A stretch of 64,000 bases of DNA from Adineta steineri (taxonomy: Eukaryota; Rotifera; Eurotatoria; Adinetida; Adinetidae), in the NCBI GenBank assembly GCA_905250115.1, contig CAJNOI010000180.1, positions 1 to 64,000 on the forward strand. Direction: 5' to 3'. Under the pieces are notes generated by a model that was not told where the DNA came from, searched no databases, and saw only the letters and a program-made list of their open reading frames with translations. The position numbers and the translations under genes are program-made. Every line of letters begins with the position of its first letter. The stretch's first letter is position 1. Positions 58,612 to 64,000 of the stretch are shown piece by piece.

Positions 58612-59575
58612 CTAATAAAAATAAACATTTGCTGGACCAGTTACTAATAGAGAAAATGATCCTTGAGAACAACAAAAATACGTAGTTATCATTAAAATAT
58701 ATTTGTTCGATGAAAGAAAATTTCCAAAATATGTATTTGAATACTTTTTATCTTTATATGTATAACTTATTAAATTAGAAGATAAATCAGTTGAATTAAA
58801 ATAATTTCTATATAAATCTCCATCAATACTAATAGCACTTTGACTTTGAATTTCAAAACCATAAAATCCATCAACTGAAATATTAACTTGAATTGTTTCA
58901 TAATAATAAATTCCTGGATAAGAAATTCCTGTTTGATTAATATATGAATTATTTGATGTTAATGTATCGGAATATGTTGATGTTATATCAATTTCTAAAT
59001 AAAATTAGTTTTATTAGAATTATATAAAGAAAATAAGAAAAAATGTTTAGTTTGATTTCAAAGTGAAATAAAAGATATTTCTCTAAGTTATTTTTTTAAT
59101 AAATCAAGTCAATGTTTAAATTACCGTCAGTATAAGAACTTTTCAATCCCTGTACAATTCCAATGATTAAAGAACTTGGAAAAATAAATGAAAATAAAAT
59201 AATTAATATGAGACGTTTATTGGATATATTATCCATATTAAAATTGGTTTGAATTATATTTGTAATTTCTGGATTGACTTGATGATTATTTCTCACAAAA
59301 TTTTGTAATGGTGGAAGTATTACTCGATCTTCTTGAGGATTGTAAGAAACACTTAATTGACGTTTTCTTTGACACATTTTTCTTAATTGTTCATCTCGTA
59401 CAAGATCATTTATTTGTAATGTTTGTCGAGTTATTGGACTTGTTCCATGTTCTAAAATCCATCGTTGAATAGCTTCACGTTCATAAATATGTCCATCTCC
59501 TGCTTTAACTGGATCACGAAATATTTCAAGAGTTATTGGACAAATCAATTCGCCATTTTCATTTTCTTCTGTCAT
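58612..59575 (-). CDS. U-box protein with transmembrane helix and beta-rich C-terminal domain
   Basis: Two exons: 59125-59575 and 58612-58994; 834 nt, 277 aa. Residues about 8-75 are a U-box (ELICPITLEIFRDPVKAGDG, HIYEREAIQRWILEHGTSPI, TRQTL), the RING-like E2-binding fold without zinc ligands. A basic linker and one TM helix (LILIILFSFIFPSSLIIGIV) follow. The second exon encodes about 127 aa rich in Ser/Tyr/Asn with many beta-type stretches (YYYETIQVNISVDGFYGFEI, YILMITTYFCCSQGSFSLLV) and N-glycosylation sites, so it probably lies outside the cytosol. The layout suggests a membrane-anchored E3 ligase with an extracellular or luminal sensor domain. The C-terminal domain resembles a PPC-like beta sandwich in pattern only. 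Confidence 0.8.
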
Positions 59576-60439
59576 TATTAAGAAATAAAGAAATTCTTTT
59601 GTTTTTCAACGTTGATCAATACACAAAAATAAACTGAATTTTATTTATTTGCTTTTTTATTTTCGATGAATCATGTTTAATATTTTCTTTTTCTTTTTCT
59701 GTAAAAGAAAGAGAATTAGATGAATTTTTCAACTTCGAAGGTTGAAAGAAATTCTTTTTTCTTCATATAAATTCATCTTATTATTCATTTAAAATAAAAA
59801 CAATTACATTAATTAAAAATTACTTTTAAATATAAAATAATCGTTCAACTGAAAACTCAATAATTTTAACAAGGTTACAAAATTTCGATAAAACTCTTTC
59901 ATATTTATAAAATAATGATTCTTGATTTTAAGAAAAAAGAAAGAAATTCTTTATATATTTAATTATTGCTCTACGAAAAATGAAAATGGTTATGATCAAC
60001 TTAAATGAGAAAAACAAGTATAAAAATAAATCACTCCTTTATGAACATATAAGATGATCGACTCGGTTGTAATGATGACAGAGTTGAGTAAAATACTGTT
60101 TATATGAAATTTTTAACAGTTAAAATCAGTTTTTATAAATGTGTCTGTCCATAGTTTCCTATAAGAGAATCATTTATTATTATTTCCTCTATTTAAAAAA
60201 AAAAGAATTTTCTAAATCAAATTTAAGTTGATTAAGAAACTGAGATATTTTCACTATTTTTATGATATATATATATTTTAAATGTATGTTAACAAAAAAA
60301 TGCGAGGATTTCGGAATAAAATGTTAAATGTTTTATTAAATAAAAATCAATGTAATGAAACTGAAGTAAAACATTTCGTTTTTTTTTGTGTTTAAATATA
60401 AAAAATTTAAAAAATAAATAAATGAAATAAAATGTTAAT
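59576..60439. other. intergenic
   Basis: AT-rich; promoter side of the U-box gene and 3' side of the SLC3 gene. No feature was seen. Confidence 0.5.
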
Positions 60440-62781
60440 TTACGGATTAGCCAAATGATTTTCTGCTTTTTTAAATAAAATATTTGGTTGAATAAGTTTT
60501 GATTTCCATGAAAATATACTTATTGACTGAGGATGAAGAAATAAATTATCGGAATTGATATGTGTTTTATTTGATGTTTGAAAATATGTTTTTGGCCATT
60601 GATATTCATAAGAGATAGATTTCGGTATAAGATAATTTGTTAATTCATGTAATGATAAATGATTAATTTCTTTTCCTTTTTCATTTAAATTTAAAACAAT
60701 AATATACCCTCGAAATCCTGCTGCTTCTCTTATAAACCAAAAAATATTTGTTTCTATATCATAACCTGTTTCTAATAAACCAAATTGAAATGATTCAGAT
60801 CGACGTAATTTAGCTAAATAACGAAATAATATTAATAAAGAATCTTGTTCATTTCCATGAATTGCTTCTTCACGCTAAAAAGATTTTTATTTATTTATTT
60901 ACTATATTTAATGAAACAAATTACTTTAACATTTGTTTTTGATGGATCAATATTATATAATGCAAATAAACGAAGACAATCTGTAGTTACACAAGATGAA
61001 AATCCTCCTGAAGGTTTATCAGGTGTCCATAACATTACACGACTTTTTTTCTAGAAATAGATTTTATTTATTTATTTATTTGTATATTTATTAATCAAAC
61101 TAACTTGTTCAAGACCTAATTCTTCACCATAAAGAACAACTGGTGTTCCACCAAATAACATTGCCATTGTTAAAAGAGATTGTTTTGATAGATTATTTTG
61201 AATTTCATCATCTATTCTTAATGAACCAAACTAAAAAGAAATTTACAAAAAAGAAATTGCTTGTAAATAATTTGAAAATGTCTAACCAACCTGCCAAAAT
61301 TTTGGTACTGGTAAATGATTGAATTTAAATGATTGAATTCTTTGATTTAATTGTTTAGCATTTACTAATGATTGATTATAAATAACTGGATGAGTTATTT
61401 TCTTATGAAGATCATTTTCAGTAATTAAATTATTTAAATCAAATGGAATATCATATAATATTAATCTAATAGAAATGAAAGATTTTGATGTTAACAAAAA
61501 CAAACTAAATTTTTACTTTGTTTTAGTATTTTTTTCAATATCATTTTTAATAAAATTCCATTGATGTATTGTTTTATAAGATATATTATATAAGCCAGTT
61601 TCTTCATTAAATTCAAGTGGTAGATCAACTCTAACGCCATCAAATTTTTGTGTTGATAACCAATAACGAAGACGAATCTATAAGAAAAATTATATTTAAT
61701 TAATTTCTATTAAATAAATTCTTTCATATAACTTCAGCTTCATTAACAATTTCTAATTGATTAAAATCTAATGGTAATCTTCCATATGATAGAAAATATC
61801 GACAAGCTAAATTTAATGTATTTTCTTCACATGTATTCTATTTAAAACAAAAAGAAAAATATGTTAAATTAATTTTTTAAAATTAAAAATAATACTTTAA
61901 TTTTATTTGATAATGGTTGAATATTTCCATACCATTGAGAACCATTTATATCATTTGTTGATGATAATGGTAAATCAATCATTAAATTCATATCTATAGA
62001 AAGAAATGTTTGTTCTTGAAATAAAATTAAAGAGAAAAATGCAAACCTTTTCGATGAAGAATTTTTCTAAAGTTTTGTAAATTAGTTTCATTAGCAACTT
62101 GTGGATTAATTGTTAAAAGATCAAATTTATCTTGATTTGAAAAAATAGTTGAACGAAAAAGAATTGTTTTAATAAAATTTTTTTCAAAATAATCGAATTT
62201 TTCATGTAAACCTTTAATATCACCATGTCCATCCCGATTTGAATCTCGAAACATTTGAATATCAATATCATAAATAATATCTTTTTCATACCAATGAAGT
62301 TTACTTTTATGTGGACATTTTGGAGAAATTAATATTGAAATAATAGCTCCAACAAATAATAAAAATATGAATACACAATATGATATTCCAACAATCCAAC
62401 GAATTCGTTTCCAATAATTATTATTTATATAAGATTTCAATTCCTTAAAAAGAAAAAGAAAAAAAAAAAAAATTTTATTTTTATTATTTAAATATATATT
62501 TGTTTTTAAATTACTTCTTTATTTAATCCAATAAATTGATTATTTAGAAAATATTTATCAAAATAATCTGGATTATCAATTTGTTGATCACAGCTGGAAT
62601 AAATTTGAGATATTTTTCCAATAGGTGTTGGATAAAGTTCATCATCATTTGATATATTATCTTCTGAACTAGTAAATTTCGCAACATGACCAAATTTTGA
62701 TCTGACTTTACTTCCATCGATTAATATACTATTGGAATCTTCTGGTACAGCAGCTGTACTTGAACGTATATCTACACTCAT
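60440..62781 (-). CDS. SLC3-family amino-acid transporter heavy chain, rBAT-like
   Basis: Nine exons: 62515-62781, 62047-62443, 61896-61993, 61733-61837, 61517-61677, 61291-61465, 61105-61230, 60925-61050, 60440-60874; 1890 nt, 629 aa. It is a type II protein: about 100 cytosolic residues, a TM helix (IVGISYCVFIFLLFVGAIIS), then a Cys in SPKCPHKSK just outside the membrane, the place where SLC3 heavy chains form a disulfide with an SLC7 light chain. An alpha-amylase-like ectodomain follows (YDIDIQMFRDSNRDGHGDIK, GVRVDLPLEFNEE, GTPVVLYGEELGLEQ). The DSNRDGHGDIKGLHEKFDYF block is closer to rBAT (SLC3A1) than to 4F2hc. The region I NH motif of active amylases is absent, as expected for a non-catalytic chaperone subunit, although the VDLP Asp is present. 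An upstream in-frame ATG at 62901 is less likely. Confidence 0.88.
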
Positions 62782-63719
62782 CTTCTTTTCTTTTCTTTTC
62801 TTTTCTTTTACACTAATAAGCATATAATACATTACTTTTATCCTTTTCAAAAGAAGTAATCGATTGGATAACATAACAATCAAGCAGACTAAGAAAGACA
62901 TTTTATTTATTTAGAGGATATCTATCTGTAAAACATGGATTTGAATTTATTTTACTATTTTATAAATAATTCATTTTGCTAATTGATAGAAGATTTAACA
63001 CTTATTTGGATATTTGAAATTAAAAAAAATTATTTTCATTGAATAGTTTTATTAGAAAAACTAAGAAAGAAATTTAAATCAACTGACATACAATTGTAGA
63101 GTAAAATAAGAAATATTATTTACAGATTTTTCTCCACAAAACAATAGTTTCATTCTAGAATATATTACCTTTGGAAAATGACATATTTTTTCAGTTTAGA
63201 GATTTTTCTTTCCAGAGAGAGAGATTATAGATGATGTGAGGATTTAAAATATAAGAAAAAAAGTTATTTTTTGTATTTGATTTATTCGATAGAATTAAAA
63301 ATGTTTGAAAGAGATATTTGTTAATGTACTAATTCATAAATGTTGACATGTTGAAGAAGAAGATAAATGAAAGAATATCATCATATGATTAGAATAAATA
63401 AATCCATTTTATTCAAAGACAATCAATTGAATATACTTAATTAATCATTACTTAAATACGTATGAGATCATAGTATGATTATTATAATATTAAATTTTCA
63501 TTGTTTATTTCTCATAATTTTTTGATTCTCTATTATTAACGATATATTAAATTCTTCTTATCTCGATGTATTCAAATTTATATTACATAAAGAACAAGAA
63601 AAGAAATTTTTTTTTCTCTCTCTCGTCAAAAAAAAGAAAAGAAAGAAAGAAAAAAAAGAAGAAGAAGAAGAAGAATTATTTGTGATGTTTTTTCTTTGTA
63701 TAAATTGTTGTATGTAGTA
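62782..63719. other. divergent intergenic region
   Basis: Shared upstream region of the SLC3 gene (minus) and the B-box gene (plus). It contains a TTTTC tandem run (62784-62808), an A/G-rich tract at 63630-63675 and otherwise AT-rich DNA. Confidence 0.5.
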
Positions 63720-64000
63720 ATGGCAGGGCATATCCATGGAAATTGTGTTAAATGTGGTAAAAGTGGTGGAATACTTTTATGTAATGGTTGTCAACAAACA
63801 TTATGTTTTAAACATGTTAATGAACATAAAGAAGAACTTGATAAACAATTAGAAGATTTAATAAATGATCAAGATCAATTTCAAAATTCACTTAATAAAC
63901 AAGATGATTCACATCATTTATTTTATGAAATTGATCAATGGAGAAAAGAATCTATTGAACATATTAAACAAATAGCGAAACATGCTAAACAAGATCTTCG
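63720..64000 (+). CDS. B-box-like zinc-finger protein, 5' part only
   Basis: The ATG at 63720 opens a frame that runs off the window after 93 full codons. It begins MAGHIHGNCVKCGKSGGILL, then CNGCQQTLCFKHVNEHKEEL. The C..C..C..C..C..H..H order fits a B-box-type zinc finger. A helical, Glu/Gln-rich segment follows (KQLEDLINDQDQFQNSLNKQ), likely the coiled coil of TRIM-like proteins. No RING precedes the B-box, so this may be a RING-less TRIM-type protein. The C-terminal domain is not in the window. Confidence 0.75.
   Translation, partial: MAGHIHGNCVKCGKSGGILLCNGCQQTLCFKHVNEHKEELDKQLEDLINDQDQFQNSLNKQDDSHHLFYEIDQWRKESIEHIKQIAKHAKQDL

Noticed and set aside
62782..62901. N-terminal extension MSFLVCLIVMLSNRLLLLKR of the SLC3 gene
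   Set aside because: It would put a second hydrophobic segment ahead of the cytosolic region of a type II protein, and it crosses a TTTTC simple repeat; the ATG at 62781 fits the family better.

Overview
This is eukaryotic nuclear DNA, very AT-rich, with many short spliceosomal introns (often 42-70 nt), GT..AG boundaries and animal gene families: a TGF-beta/activin-type receptor kinase, a retinoblastoma pocket protein, a rhodopsin-like GPCR, NAC-alpha, DHHC palmitoyltransferase and an SLC3 heavy chain. The base composition, tiny introns, a protein family I associate from memory with rotifers (44786-45547), a rotifer-like F-box/LRR gene and scattered TGTGGG-type tracts (a telomere unit reported for bdelloids) point to a bdelloid rotifer. 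That taxonomic call is inference; no search was run. A run of 100 N (34517-34616) is an assembly gap.

Layout. 1-11 kb: a double ZZ zinc-finger gene, a four-pass membrane protein, NAC-alpha (NACA) and a receptor serine/threonine kinase. 11.6-15.4 kb: a seven-exon pocket protein with one apparent 1-nt frameshift. 15.8-23 kb: a GPCR gene, a partial duplicate of its 3' end about 4 kb away carrying a hAT-like MITE, and between them an unusual GC-richer island (about 17.2-19.6 kb) with fragmentary coding exons and telomere-like TG/CA tracts. 24.2-26.6 kb: a decayed DNA transposon with long inverted repeats and a recognisable DDE transposase relic. 29.6-30.7 kb: a DHHC palmitoyltransferase. 31-36 kb: a simple-repeat-rich desert containing the gap. 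36-42 kb: a SUEL-lectin-like membrane protein, a small secreted repeat protein and an unknown low-complexity protein. 44.8-49.1 kb: an unknown lineage-type protein and an F-box/LRR protein. 50.2-51.5 kb: a type II membrane protein with mucin-like stalk and uromodulin-type D8C domain. 55.2-57.4 kb: a 12-exon divergent catalase. 57.5-58.2 kb: a Tc1/mariner-like MITE. 58.6-62.8 kb: a U-box/transmembrane protein and an rBAT-like SLC3 heavy chain. The window ends inside a B-box-like zinc-finger gene.

The genes are ordinary separate metazoan transcription units, not an operon; I see no evidence that neighbours act in one pathway. Exon models were assembled by eye from splice signals. For the ten multi-exon genes whose exons were summed (all but the pocket protein) the total is divisible by three; the pocket protein is off by exactly one base. 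The most noteworthy items are the 17.2-19.6 kb island, the catalase that lacks the distal asparagine, the pocket-protein frameshift, the MITE with its empty-site paralogue, and the long-TIR transposon.
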